Of a stretch of DNA of 64,000 bases, positions 23,341-34,221 are shown one piece after another. The notes beneath the pieces were generated by a model that worked only from the letters and a program-made list of their open reading frames with translations, searched no databases and had not been told where the DNA came from. This DNA comes from Paralithodes platypus (lineage: Eukaryota > Arthropoda > Malacostraca > Decapoda > Lithodidae). Where the stretch lies: positions 29,033,943 to 29,097,942 of the forward strand of contig CM064519.1 of the NCBI GenBank assembly GCA_032716605.1. Reading direction: 5' to 3'. Position 1 is the first letter of the stretch. The number at the start of each line of letters is the position of its first letter. The position numbers and the translations under genes were made by a program.

Positions 23341-25105
23341 TACCTGATACATAAAGCAAGATAGTTAGGACAGATATCCTATACAAGAGAAGGAGAGGTA
23401 ATAATTAGACTGAGAAGAAAGATATTGATGAGTTTGCATTGTATAGAGATACTATATATACTACTACGAGATGAAGCAGTAGTGGTGATGGAGACTTAGA
23501 TACAGGGAACATAAATGTTGGTATTTTTGTACCGATAGTCTCCCACATAGGCTCTGTTATTTCACAAGAGTGGAATATGGAAGTAAAATTAGTAATTGAA
23601 TTAATAGTGTACATTATTATATATATATATATATCAGTTAAATAATCAGATTAATTTACAACGCTTAAAAAAAAACAAAAAACAAAAAAATCGTAATTCA
23701 CTCACTCTTAATTCTCTTAATTATCCGACATCATGCAGAAGAACATAACTCATGTAGAAGGTTGTATATGTGTACATAATCGCAATAGGGTGAAGATGCT
23801 TAATCATGATTTTGCACTAACAAAAATAAAAAACAAAATGACAATACGCCAGGTACTAGAAATAGAAACGAATAAGTATAAATTAAAAGAGGAAGACAAA
23901 TACACCAGCAGGAATGAAGGGCACCTACTGAAAAAATAAGGAATACAGGTCAGGTACAGTTGTAGACAGAGAAGCAGCTACGTGTGTTGATTAATATAAT
24001 GTTCTTGTGGAGTTATCTATATTTCGGATGGAGTTTGCATTTTAGTTGTTAAAAGTGAGTAAAGCTATCCATTTACGATTATACTATATAATAAGCCTTG
24101 GTAGGGGTAGCATTAAGCCAGATCTGTCCATCACATGTGTCTGCTTCATCTGTCTACAAGTGTACATTAGGGGAGCTTTGAAAAAGACGGCTGCTGAACA
24201 AAAAAGGAGAAAGAGAAAGGGATATGGTATTGAGGAATAGGGTAAAAATGGCATGATACTGATCAGAGGTGGAAACGACAGGTACCGGTAATGATAAAAG
24301 ATGAAAAGGAAGCTAAGTGCAGAGGAAACATAGTTACTACAAACAACGGGGAAGAAGGGTAAATACTAAGTTTGTATGAATAGAATGGCAGGCATTGGTA
24401 AAAATAAGTCTAATATTTATTGACAAGAACATTAAGGATTTCAGAGACTAAGAAGAAGGTCAAATGAGGACCAGAGGGGAAGTAACAACCACAAGAGGAA
24501 GAAGAAAAACGTGAAATTATAGGATAAGAGCTTAAGAGTACAAAATTATACTTATTTATTGCGTAAATAACTTCCATGTCCTTGCAGGAAATAGTTGGTG
24601 CTGAAATAGATATTGCATTATATTTTCAGGAGTTAAGCCTCAACTCATAATATTACTGAATTATAGTTTTGCAATTGTATATATAAGGAACTCGATGTAT
24701 CAGGTACTACATTGAATAAAATTGTTCCTGTATGGATATCATTTAATTAATAACTAGTCTTTTGTTAATATTTCCTTCGATTTATATTTTATACGATAAT
24801 GATATACCTGTATAGCATGCACTACAAAATCATAAAATATTTCAACTTAGCTCTTTGTAATTACGACAGTTTCTCTACCATTTCAGGCATCAGTCAACTC
24901 AACAGTCTCTAATATCCAAATTTAACATAATGATCCAACATAATAACACCATAATTAATCAACCTAATTTAATCAAACTAATCCAGCCTAATGTTACTAA
25001 ACAAACCAAAACATGAAATTTAGCTAAGGGTGATGACACATGATCATTTTTACCGGCAATTTTCGATGAGCAAGATTTTTTTCATTGTCACATTGTAATC
25101 GTCAA
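22979..25105. other. purine-rich then AT-rich non-coding DNA
   Basis: A GA-rich strand bias persists to about 23250. (TA)n then (GA)n lies at 23269-23340 and a short (TA)n at 23618-23634. No gene recognised; a 68-codon Lys-rich frame at 23733 has no identifiable domain. Confidence 0.5.
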
Positions 25106-25320
25106 CTATGTCTTGTTCCTTATGAATAGGCCAGAAATCAACTCCCAACCTCTCATAACTAATGAAAAAGGGACTTAAGTAATTAAGTTGCGATGTCCAC
25201 TATTTGAAAGTAAACCAATTAATAGGTTTGGTTAATTACAGCCAGTTTGCTCCAGCCCTCCCTGAGTTACTAGAAGTTAGGGGTAAGATTTCTAGCCTAC
25301 TTATAATGAATACACTATAG
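25106..25320. mobile_element. foldback family 3, copy 1 (215 bp, diverged)
   Basis: The left part CTTATGAATAGGCCAGAAAT and the right part ATTTCTAGCCTACTTATAAT are inverted versions of each other; the right end is ACACTATAG. Matches copy 2 at 26045-26257 in arms and in the CAGCCA.TTTGCTC.AGCCCT centre. Arms are older than those of copy 2. Confidence 0.7.
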
Positions 25321-25762
25321 ACTGAGGGTAGCTGATTTAAGCACACTTATATATTATATATATTTAATTCAGAAATTACCTGATCCGACGAAAATGCCGT
25401 TCGTGTGTCACCATGGTATATATTTTGAAGTACCTAACTTAACTAAACTATATCTAACTTATCCTAACATACGCCCACCCAAGTTCTTCACAAACTAGCC
25501 TAAAACGAAATAGCGAAACCGCTCCAATGTTATACTAATGGTGATAACTGTGTCCCGTACCTAACTTTAACGATACTAAACTAACATACTCTAACCTAAC
25601 ATATCTTCAAACTAGTGTAAAACGAAGGGGTTGATAATAGCGACCCCCCCCCATGTTATCATAAGGGTGATAATTATTCGCCGGCACCTAACATAATACA
25701 ATTTAACCTAAATTAACCTACCCTCCAATCCAACCTACCTTAACTTAACAACTTCACTTAAC

Positions 25763-26008
25763 TTAACCCTCTAACGATCGATGACTCGCTTCTTTTCGGT
25801 CTTTTATTTCATTGGAAAGTATTTGGTATTGGAGTGAAATTAATACAAACAATTATTATTTGACGATTTTAGTCAGATTAGGAATGATATGTGGAAGTTA
25901 GAGGTTCTTTACCCTATTAATCCCACAGATCCTTCGTAAGCAATTTACAATCGTCTAATGATAGCCTGAACAAACTGTCAAAACGCGGGGTGATCCTCAA
26001 GGGTTTAA
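25763..26008. mobile_element. piggyBac-like MITE, family 2, copy 4 (246 bp)
   Basis: TTAACCCTCTAACGATCGAT opens at 25763 and GGTGATCCTCAAGGGTTTAA closes at 26008. The body has ACGATTTTAGTCAGATTAGG and ATCGTCTAATGATAGCC, as in the 47.6 kb copy. Confidence 0.75.
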
Positions 26009-26044
26009 ACTCAATCAAGCACAGAACGACAAGAGAGGTTGATA

Positions 26045-26257
26045 CTATAGTCTATTCGCTGTAAATAGGCTAGAAATCATGACCTCTATCCTCTGTACCT
26101 CAAAAAAGACTAGCGTAATCGAGCTAATATCTCTACCAATCGGGAAAGGTCAGCCAGGGAATATGTGTGGACATTTACAGCCAATTTGCTCTAGCCCTTT
26201 TTGAGTTACAGAGGATAGGTCATGATTTCTAGCCTACTTACAGCGAATAGACTATAG
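26045..26257. mobile_element. foldback family 3, copy 2, with readable empty site
   Basis: Near-perfect arms of about 65 bases: the left begins GTCTATTCGCTGTAAATAGG after TATA, the right ends TTACAGCGAATAGAC before TATA. The sister unit at 25630-25645 reads TTGATAATAGCG where this locus has TTGATAC-TATA-[element]-TATAGCG, so the insertion made a TATA (or TA) duplication. No coding capacity. Confidence 0.8.
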
Positions 26258-26803
26258 CGCCCACCCTCCCATGTTATCCTAATGGTGATAACAATTTGGC
26301 AGCCGTTGTATCGCATCGTATCGTTCAGTGTTGTTATGGTGGTATGCGGAGTACGATTATAGGTGAGGCAGGAACGTCCGCCCGCATCACCTGCTGCCAT
26401 TACGTATACGTCCTACCTGTCCTCAAGGCACTCTAGTTTTCTTTCATGGTTACTCTCTCTCTTAGCATTTGCGTGTTCATTGCCTTATCAATTTACTTTT
26501 GCTATATCGTGAGTTCATTTGCATTACACAATGTTCATGTTTTGTCTGATGTACGAAATCATTCTACTGCCAACCCATTATGCATGTCATCGGTGTATAA
26601 ATATATTTGGTTTATTGCTATCCTCTGTATTGTTGTTCTACCGTTATTTTCTCTCAAGATCACTCCGATTACCTTTGCTTAGTTTCTTTCATCTAAGTTC
26701 TATTTTCTTCAAAATGTCTTTAAATATTACACACAACATGTGTTCAAACATTTTGACTCCAACGTACCTTCAATTTGGCTCTCTATCACTATTTTTTTAA
26801 AGG

Positions 26804-26914
26804 GTGGAGGGGGGGGGGGGGGGGGGTGCACTTGTTACAGGAAGATTTGCATTTTGTTTCCTTCATACACACAGGCGAAAATAATTTCACCGAGTGGTTA
26901 GGCTTGTTCAGAAG

Positions 26915-27011
<97 letters not shown>

Positions 27012-27381
27012 CTGTATATAACATGCTTATCTTTAACTCATTTTATATCTTTCATGCAGCAGTCGGGCTTACTCAAAGTCGTGCCCCACATACACAAATT
27101 CAAATATGGACTTATTTTTTACTAGTGAAAGGAAACTTGCAATTGTGGAAGTGAAACGCATTTTCGACCGTAACTGAACACCTTTTAATCACCTTCACTT
27201 TTGTTATTATCTATTCCTTATCTACCACTGCATTCTTAGTTTTCCGATTTCGCCTATTCAGTTTGCCATGATGCAATATTTCATGCCATTATGATTTTTT
27301 AGACGATATTATTGAGTTTAGATAGGATCTGTGGTACTCAAAAAAATAATCGGGACATATTTTACAGTTATGTACTATGTA

Positions 27382-27417
<36 letters not shown>

Positions 27418-27478
27418 CTAATCTCTCAGTGGGGTTCGAACAACATTTAGTGGCTCACGTGTATTTGTGATATATACT

Positions 27479-27525
<47 letters not shown>

Positions 27526-27535
27526 TATATATATA
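26804..27535. repeat. poly-G and three (TA)n arrays
   Basis: G-rich run (about 26808-26826), then (TA)n at about 26917-27012, 27383-27415 and 27480-27535. A family 2 remnant (TTAGACGATATTATTGAGTT, then GATAGGATCTGTGG) is at 27299-27340. Confidence 0.9.
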
Positions 27536-28885
27536 ATGAACAAAGGAGCAGTCTTCGTCACCCAACATTCTCCTATTAACCTCTTATAACCATTTGCTTA
27601 TCCTATTTCTGCATTCCTCCAAATTCCCTTTCATAATGTAAACATATAAACAATCTCTAGGCACAACATTCCCTTACAATCCCACAATCCCTCAACATCA
27701 TATCTTATCTCCTCCCTCCTTCTGTCATTCTTCAACATTCCCGCGATAGAAAGCAAAACAAATAAACTCCCAATCAAAACAAAACAACTATCAGACTGAC
27801 TCGCTCGCCACGGAGATAAAAGAAGAGGAGCATCAAAAACAAACCACTCGCAGGTGTACAAAAAAAGAGAGAGAGGGAGAAAGAAAAAAAGAAAAGCGAG
27901 CGAGATTGGTGAAAAAAGTAGGGTAAAAAGAGTACAGCTGGCAACGTCGCGGGCCTGTCAGTTTCCGTAGCGGCCGCCAGATGTCGAGTGGAGGCCGGGC
28001 GGGCGCTGATTGGCTGGCTAACGGAGGGGGGAGGGTCACTTGTCAGTCATCCTCGTTGCCTTACATGCGAGCCTCACGGGAAAAGAGAAAGAGAGAAAGA
28101 GAGAGAGAGAATGTATCTTCCCTTTCAATTAAACAGATACAATATAACTAACTATCTTGGCATGCTAGGCTAGCTTACTTGCATAAATTTATATAAATTG
28201 AATAATTCGAGAGTTGGAGGAAAGTAACTACACATTATATTTCTCCAAGATAATTATTTGGTTATTGTGAATATCCCTAGAATCTGACGCTAATAAAAAT
28301 ACAAGATTCAGAAAAAACCAGACTGCAGCAAAATAAAAATAGACACAAATGAAAAACTGCTAAGACCGAAGAAGAGGAAATAATATTGACGGGAAGCAAA
28401 AATGTGCACGGAAAAAAATGAATGTGAAGGTAGCAGGCGAAAAAAAAGGAGAAAGAATAACAAAAAACGAATTCTGTGGATATTGGAAGGTGGGGGGAAC
28501 TGTGCTATTTCTCCCTCCACCGAGCGCCCGCCCCGCCTCCTTGCTAATGAAATGTATGAGTTCTGTATCTGATGGAAGCCTTCATTGTCAAAATACATTT
28601 CAGGGCTTGTGTATATGTGTAATATGTGTATAGCAATTGTTTATTCGTCATTCTTTTGTATCTGTGGTGTTCTTCATGTGTAGTTATCTGGTTTGAATGA
28701 TTTAATTAAAGTTCTGCTGAGCATAGTTCTCGTTAAAGTTAGTGATCTTTAGATTGGTGGTTCTAAGATTAGTTTTCCTTGAAATATACTGTAGATCATA
28801 AGGGTAAAAATACAAGCATATAGATAGATAAGGGTAAGACTCTAAAGTGTGCAATTAAAGGTAGTGTTCAATTCCACTCGTATTT
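27536..28885. other. non-coding DNA with two GC-rich patches
   Basis: 27940-28080 is CpG-rich (listed separately), flanked by purine-rich (GA) runs at 27860-27900 and 28080-28110. A second patch near 28515-28545 has CGCCCGCCCCGCCTCC (Sp1-like). No coding exon was identified. Confidence 0.45.
27940..28080. promoter_or_regulatory. CpG island-like patch with inverted CCAAT box
   Basis: CAACGTCGCGGGCCTG, GTAGCGGCCGCCAGATGTCG, and GCTGATTGGCTGG (inverted CCAAT, about 28006-28018) fall within 80 bases. This composition is rare in the window and promoter-like, but there is no linked exon or TATA box, so a gene start is not shown. Confidence 0.25.
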
Positions 28886-29943
28886 TGTCTGCATGGTGTC
28901 CCTGTCCGTGTGGTGTCCCTGTCCGTGTGGTGCCCCTGTCCGTGTGGTGCCCCTGTCCGTGTGGTGCCCCTGTCCGTGTGGTGTCCCTGTCCGTGTGGTG
29001 TCCCTGTCCGTGTGGTGTCCCTGTCCGTGTGGTGTCCCTGTCCGTGTGGTGTCCCTGTCCGTGTGGTGTCCCTGTCCGTGTGGTGTTCCTGTCCGTGTGG
29101 TGTCCCTGTCCGTGTGGTGTCCCTGTCCGTGTGGTGTCCCTGTCCGTGTGGTGTCTCTGTCCGTGTGGTGTCCCTGTCTGTGTGGTGTCCCAGTCTGTGT
29201 GGTGTCCCAATCCGTATGGTGTCCCTGTCTGTGTGGTATCCTTGTCTGTGTGGTAGCCTTGTCTGTGTGGTAGCCTTGTCTGCGTGGTGTCCCTGTCTGT
29301 GTGGTGTCCCTGTCTGTGTGGTGTCTGTGTGGTGTCCTTGTCTGTGTGGTGTCCTTGTCTGTGTGGTGTCCTTGTCTGTGTGGTGTCCTTGTCTGTGTGG
29401 TGTCCTTGTCTGTGGTGTCCTTGTCTGTGTGGTGTCCTTGTCTGTGTGGTGTCCTTGTCTGTGTGGTGTCCTTGTCTGTGTGGTGTCCTTGTCTGTGTGG
29501 TGTCCTTGTCTGTGTGGTGTCCTTGTCTGTGTGGTGTCCTTGTCTGTGTGGTGTCCTTGTCTGTGTGGTGTCCTTGTCTGTGTGGTGTCCTTGTCTGTGT
29601 GGTGTCCTTGTCTGTGTGGTGTCCTTGTCTGTGTGGTGTCCTTGTCTGTGTGGTGTCCTTGTCTGTGTGGTGTCCTTGTCTGTGTGGTGTCCCTGTCTGT
29701 GTGGTGTCCTTGTCTGTGTGGTGTCCTTGTCTGTGTGGTGTCCTTGCCTGTGTGGTGTCCTTGTCTGTGTGGTGTCCTTGTCTGTGTGGTGTCCTTGTCT
29801 GTGTGGTATCCCTGTCTGTGTGGTGTCCTTGTCTGTGTGGTGTCCTTGTCTGTGTGGTGTCCTTGTCTGTGTGGTGTCCTTGTCTGTGTGGTGTCCTTGT
29901 CTGTGTGGTGTCCTTGTCTGTGTGGTGTCCTTGTCTGTGTGGC
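28886..29943. repeat. 17-bp minisatellite, about 62 units
   Basis: The repeated unit is TGTCTGTGTGGTGTCCT. The left quarter (to about 29165) uses a TGTCCGTG / TCCC form with a CpG; the rest uses TGTCTGTG / TCCT. A few units are shortened (near 29325 and 29413). The unit has no stop in several frames and 17 is not a multiple of 3, so both strands give 200-370 codon repeat proteins (for example DTTQTRTPHRQGH) that are almost certainly artefacts. Confidence 0.98.
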
Positions 29944-30159
29944 GGTGAATTATGCATAAAGTCATTGCATGTATGGCACTATTCGGGTAATGCAGAGATC
30001 TGAGGACGTGTGATAATATAACTTCTATGTCTCTCCAAACTATTGATGTAAAGTTTTCATAATTATCAACATACTTCGCTATTAAACTTTCATATTAGGT
30101 GCGTAATCAAGATGGGAACATGTCAATTTCCCGTCAGCTGGTAAAACATTGAGCATAGT

Positions 30160-30280
30160 CTTTGTATACCCCTGATCTGTGTAGCCTCCTGGCCTATGGC
30201 ATCTCTCGGTCTGTGTGGACACATTATTTGTGTAGTCTCCTGATATATGTTGCCCCCTGATCCGTGCAATGCTTTGAACT
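30160..30280. repeat. degenerate copies of a CCTGATCTGTGTAG-like unit
   Basis: CCCCTGATCTGTGTAGCCTC, TCTCGGTCTGTGTGGAC, TTATTTGTGTAGTCTCCTG and CCCCCTGATCCGTGCAATG are loosely repeated and resemble the minisatellite at 28886-29943. Possibly a decayed outlier of that array. Confidence 0.4.
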
Positions 30281-31391
30281 GCATACAGTTATTAAAATGT
30301 AATATTATTGCTAGGCTAAGGCAACTATTTTCAACACTGCCAGGTTCACTACACATATGGTTCCCTCTACCTAGTGGAGATAACTTATTCCAGATTTTGA
30401 TATCTTAGCAACTAAATTATTCCAGGTTTTGTAAACTTTGCCACTTGCCCATAGCTAACGTAGGAGGCTATAGGCACAATCCAAACAGGGCGGTACTCCC
30501 GGGGAGTACTACAGGTGGTGGCTAAGGACAACTGGAACTCCTGTCTCACCATCTGGCCTCCTTTCCATGCCTCACTAAAATAGAGGGCAACCCCAGTTTG
30601 CCCTCCAAAACGCCTTCTCTCTCTTTCAACGTACTATGCTACTGTGGGGAGATCACCAAAGTCGAGGAAACAGCCCCAGGCAGACCAACAGCAGAAACAG
30701 GTGTCTCTACGAATTCCCGAACCCCCACGCTCCTGATACAACTTGAAGACCCCCCAACACCAGCGAAAGGGGTGAAATTGCTCCCACCACCACGCACCCT
30801 CAATGGCCAAGCCAAGGAAGTCAAGCGCATGACGTCACACCAGAGGAACCCCCAGATAGGCCAAAGCGCTCGCCCGGTCAACCCCTTGATTGGCCAGTCG
30901 GGGCAGATGAAAGATGCCGCTGAGGAGGAATCACGAAAAGTAGAAGAATTAAGAAGTAAATCAAGATCTGACCTGAGGGGCCTTCTGATTTGCTGGAGAC
31001 GAAATAAGTTTTCTGCACCCAGGTCTTATAAGAACCCCCTGCCGCTACCACAAGTTCTACAAAACACTCTGCAACAAGGTAGACAGCAAGAAATCGACCA
31101 GGCATGCCAGGAGCATTCACCGACTGACACCCCCTTCACACTTCAGGAGCTGAAAGACACTAGAAGACCAGGGAAGGACGAGCTCCTGGAAAAACGGTCT
31201 GATCCAACCTATACCCAAACCAAAGGACCCAACCAAACCTAGACCCATCCCCCTGTTTAGCTGCCTTGGCAAGACAGCAGAGAAGATGGTCAGGGCCAGG
31301 CATGCTCACCAAATAGGCCTGCTTAACCAGAGACTTTGCATACCAAGAAGGCGTAGGAACCGCCAACAATATTGCGTCAGTACTCGGGGAA

Positions 31392-31781
31392 GTGAACGAT
31401 GGCCGAGCCCTGATCATCTTCTCAGGATATGCTGTTTTGCAGTCTCTGGTCAGGAAGGAAGTGCGTGGCAAGCTCCTGGCCTGGATAAGAGACTATCTCA
31501 CCAATCAAGGAGCGAGAGATAGGTTCCAGTGGCAGATTTTGTCCAACAAACACCTAGAAAACGGAACCCCACAAGGAGGTATCCTCAGCCTTACACTCTT
31601 CAATGAGCTGATGGAGAAGCTGGTTTCCCTGGACCTGGGAAGCTGGGTCAAGCTGTTTTGCTACGCTGAAGACCTGCAACTCATTGTCCGGGGAAACAAC
31701 AAACTCCAAAAAGCCCAAAATACCCTAAACAGGATTGAGGAAATTTGCAATGAACTGGGCCTAAAGATCAACGGAGCGTAA
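31392..31781 (+). pseudogene. LINE reverse transcriptase core, inactivated
   Basis: The frame contains LVRKEVRGKLLAWIRDYLTN, then ENGTPQGGILSLTLFNELM (the PQGG block of non-LTR RTs) and LFCYAEDLQLIV. The last is the YxDD box with its first Asp changed to Glu. Upstream, ALIIF is followed directly by SGYAVLQSL, so the motif A stretch with the other catalytic Asp is missing. Loss of both sites means no polymerase activity. Flanking frames (31199-31300) hold the finger region. Confidence 0.7.
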
Positions 31782-32469
31782 ACATAGGTTATTGCAGTGA
31801 ACCTCCCCGCTCCAAAGGACAAGCTGAGACTACAAGGAGCAGACGTCGACTGGGTCTAGCAGCATCAGTGCCTGGGAGTTAAGTTTGACAACAAACTCTA
31901 CTTCAATGCAAAAGTTAAGTACCTTAGAGATAAGGGTCATGAGAACAATCACTGGCACTAGATCGGGGGCTGACTTCAGTGTGCTCAGGATGTATATTAC
32001 ACCTATGCTGTAAGGTCACTGATCGACTATGCCTCCCCCGCCTTGGCCGCCCTGAACCCAGAGGCTTGAAGTTGCACAGAACCAGGCACTCGGGTTGCTA
32101 ACCTGCTACTTGAAACACAGTTGTACCCAATCAGCATCAGGGTAAGCATAAACGCTGCTTGCCTTGTAGCTCGCAGCAGCATAAAAAACAGCATGTAAGA
32201 TGCGACTCTAAAAATCCTTGCATCTGCCCCGCAAAGAAGAGCCCTCTTCCCCACTACTTAGACTTAGAAGATGGCCGATATGATCAATAGGTTTGAGATC
32301 ACCCAGCTATTGAGAGTGGGAGTTGACAGCCCGCACCCTGATTGGACCCCACCAGCCCCGTGGAGTGAGCAAAGGGTGAATTACCGGAGTGGAGCTGAGG
32401 ACGCTAGGCACACTGGCACCGATCCAGCTCCACTAAGAAGATAAGCTGAAGAGACCATCAACTCGCTCA

Positions 32470-33050
32470 TGAGACATCACCCCCTCATTTACTTTACTGA
32501 TGGCTCACTCGACCCCATTTTCGTGCACAGCGGGTCAGCCTTTGTGAGAAATGGCGAGGCTGGGATGTAGAGGACACTAGATGGCTGCTCAACTCTTCAA
32601 TGGAGCTGACAGCAATCATGCAAGCCTTGGGGGATGCAGAGCAGAGGCAGGGTGATACAATCATCACCATCGATTCCAGCTGTGCCATTTCAACAATCAA
32701 GAACAAGAAACTAAAAGACAATATCAGAATCACAAATAGCATCTGGGCGACATTGTATTAACTAATGAACCAGGTCCGTCTCGTCACTTTCCTATGGATT
32801 CCCAGCGACGTGGGAATCCAGGGGAATGATGAAGCGGACGAGACAGCAATATTCGCCACCAGATTCAATATCACCACCCTGCCACTTCACACGTCTCTTT
32901 CCAAGATCAAGAACAAAACTATCAAAAAGGCAACTGAGCTAAGATATCAGTCACATCGAGCGATAATCCCCAATTCATACTCGGCAGACTGGTATCAACA
33001 GGCGACCCACGGCCAACCCCTTCAACTTCCACACCCAGTATGAAGGGAGA
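32470..33050 (+). pseudogene. LINE RNase H domain, frame-broken
   Basis: LIYFTDGSLDP (first catalytic Asp, near 32497), SMELTAIMQAL (Glu, near 32605), ITIDSSCAI (second Asp, near 32668) and WIPSDVGIQGNDEADETA (last Asp, near 32833) appear in order across two frames. The His of the usual PSHVGI block is Asp here. A stop precedes the last block (at about 32760). The domain would remove the RNA strand during target-primed reverse transcription. Confidence 0.65.
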
Positions 33051-33345
33051 CACGAGTAAGCATAAATAGACTGAGGTTCGAGTACAGGTTGGTGACTGTG
33101 ATACATCACAATGATAGAACATGCGAGCACTATCAAGAAAACACCACCGAGCCGCTGCTGCACTACATTTTTTAATGTCCCGTCACTACCCAATTAAGAC
33201 GCCTCACAGGCACTCCAGACACAGACTACCACAACTATCAGTCAGTGCTCTCTGACCTACCATCGCAACAGGTCTATGACTCTCTAGCTCTCTTGCTTCA
33301 CCACCACCAACACCATGCCTTCTGCAACCTCTAGGCTCTACCACC

Positions 33346-33557
33346 ATTGCTGGAAGGGTTAAGTGGTTCAATGTGAAGCAGGGATACGGCTTTATTAACA
33401 GAGATGATAATGGAGCCGATATATTCACCCAAAGACGCCAAATCTCTTCCCCAAATCTACATCACGCAGTGCCCTTTCTCGGCGACGGCGAGAAGGTAAC
33501 TTTTACTATCATGAAGGGGAGAAAAGGTTGAAGAAGCTAGCAATATCAGGAGACCTA
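33346..33557 (+). pseudogene. cold-shock (Y-box) domain pseudogene
   Basis: From 33346 the frame reads IAGRVKWFNVKQGYGFINRD, then GADIFTQRRQIS and later VPFLGDGEKVTFTIMKG. This follows the Y-box protein cold-shock domain: RNP-1-like KGYGFI is KQGYGFI and the RNP-2-like VFVHQ is IFTQR. A stop follows at about 33529; reading continues in another frame through GEK...LAISGD, the GPxGxxA-like end of the domain. Y-box proteins bind mRNA and Y-box DNA; this copy cannot. It begins 10-20 bases after the LINE frame ends. It could be a retrocopied piece of a host Y-box mRNA or a domain carried by a retroelement. Confidence 0.7.
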
Positions 33558-33559
33558 AT

Positions 33560-34205
33560 GTATAGGACTCCTGACACACCTGGGGGAGGAGAAAAGAGGA
33601 GGAAAAGAGAAACATTGACTACCCATCAGCAAGCTATGGCCAGCCACAACGTTTCAGATCAGAATTAATTCAGATCGTAGTCACCACAGTCATAGTACTC
33701 GCTGGTGGGGACCAAATCTCCTTAGAAAGTACCTCCCAACCCTCCTGGAGGCTAACAACCTCCCCTCCATCAACATCCCAGTGCTCCAGCCCATAAAACG
33801 TGTCTGGCCCCCTGAGCTCATACCTACACAAGTTCTGAGAAAACATAGAAGTTGCCCTAAACAACGCCTGGACCTACCAAAACCTCTTAGCAGAACTACT
33901 GAAGAAGCAGCGAACCCTTCAAGGCCAAAGTCACCTCCAGCAACCATCACAGAGGCCAAGATGAAGTTATCAATGACGCCATTATTAGAGATCTCCCACC
34001 AACAAGCTGAGGAAGAAGAAGCCATCGAACGACACCCTGAAGAGGACGAGCTTCCAGAGCCATCAAGAAAGGTTGAGGGAAGTCCTCTCACCACCTTCAC
34101 CACCCCAGCAGCCCACCCAAAAAACTGAAAAAGATCAATAAGAAGATCCAAATCAAGGATAAACATACCAAGAACCTGGAAAGGCTGCAAGAGAAGTTAT
34201 AACGC
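33560..34205 (+). pseudogene. degraded ORF downstream of the cold-shock domain
   Basis: An open frame spanning 33781-34128 and neighbours in other frames give a polar, Pro/Glu-rich product (EISHQQAEEEEAIERHPEE and similar) ending in Lys-rich sequence near 34200. I do not recognise it. Its position suggests it is part of the same retroposed or LINE-borne unit as the cold-shock domain. Confidence 0.35.
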
Positions 34206-34221
34206 CAATAACGAAAACGCC

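Larger units (their letters stand above)
25450..26300. repeat. three diverged copies of a CTAAC-rich unit
   Basis: The unit core (AAAACGAA...ATAGCGA...CCATGTTAT..TAATGGTGATAA) appears at about 25500-25550, 25620-25675 and 26015-26290. The third is interrupted by the foldback at 26045-26257, and a family 2 MITE (25763-26008) lies between the second and third. CTAAC/CTTAAC runs between units resemble degenerate telomere-like repeats. Confidence 0.6.
30598..33330 (+). mobile_element. decayed non-LTR retrotransposon (LINE with RNase H)
   Basis: Plus-strand frames keep the order pre-RT (PFTLQELK near 31133; QPIPKPKDPTKPRPIPLFSC from about 31204), RT (31392-31781), a linker, RNase H (32470-33050) and a C-terminal Cys/His segment (about 33100-33330, CEHYQE...H...CPVTT). 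An RNase H after RT in a LINE fits the I/R1/Jockey group. The endonuclease is absent, motif A of RT is deleted, and several stops and frameshifts are present. A full CRE TGACGTCA (about 30829) and an inverted CCAAT (30888) lie near the 5' part. Immediately downstream is a cold-shock domain pseudogene. Confidence 0.7.

Noticed and set aside
26206..26400. Minus-strand frame starting MAAGDAGGRS as a first exon
   Set aside because: Most of it lies in a foldback element and a local repeat unit; the ATGGCAG start is not followed by a supported donor.
28886..29943. CRISPR array
   Set aside because: Repeats are directly adjacent with no unique spacers, the DNA is eukaryotic, and no cas genes are present.
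28842..29965. Several 200-370 codon open frames on both strands (repeats such as DTTQTRTPHRQGH)
   Set aside because: They exist because a 17-bp stop-free unit cycles through all frames. No start context, no non-repeat coding sequence and equal openness of opposite strands argue against a protein.
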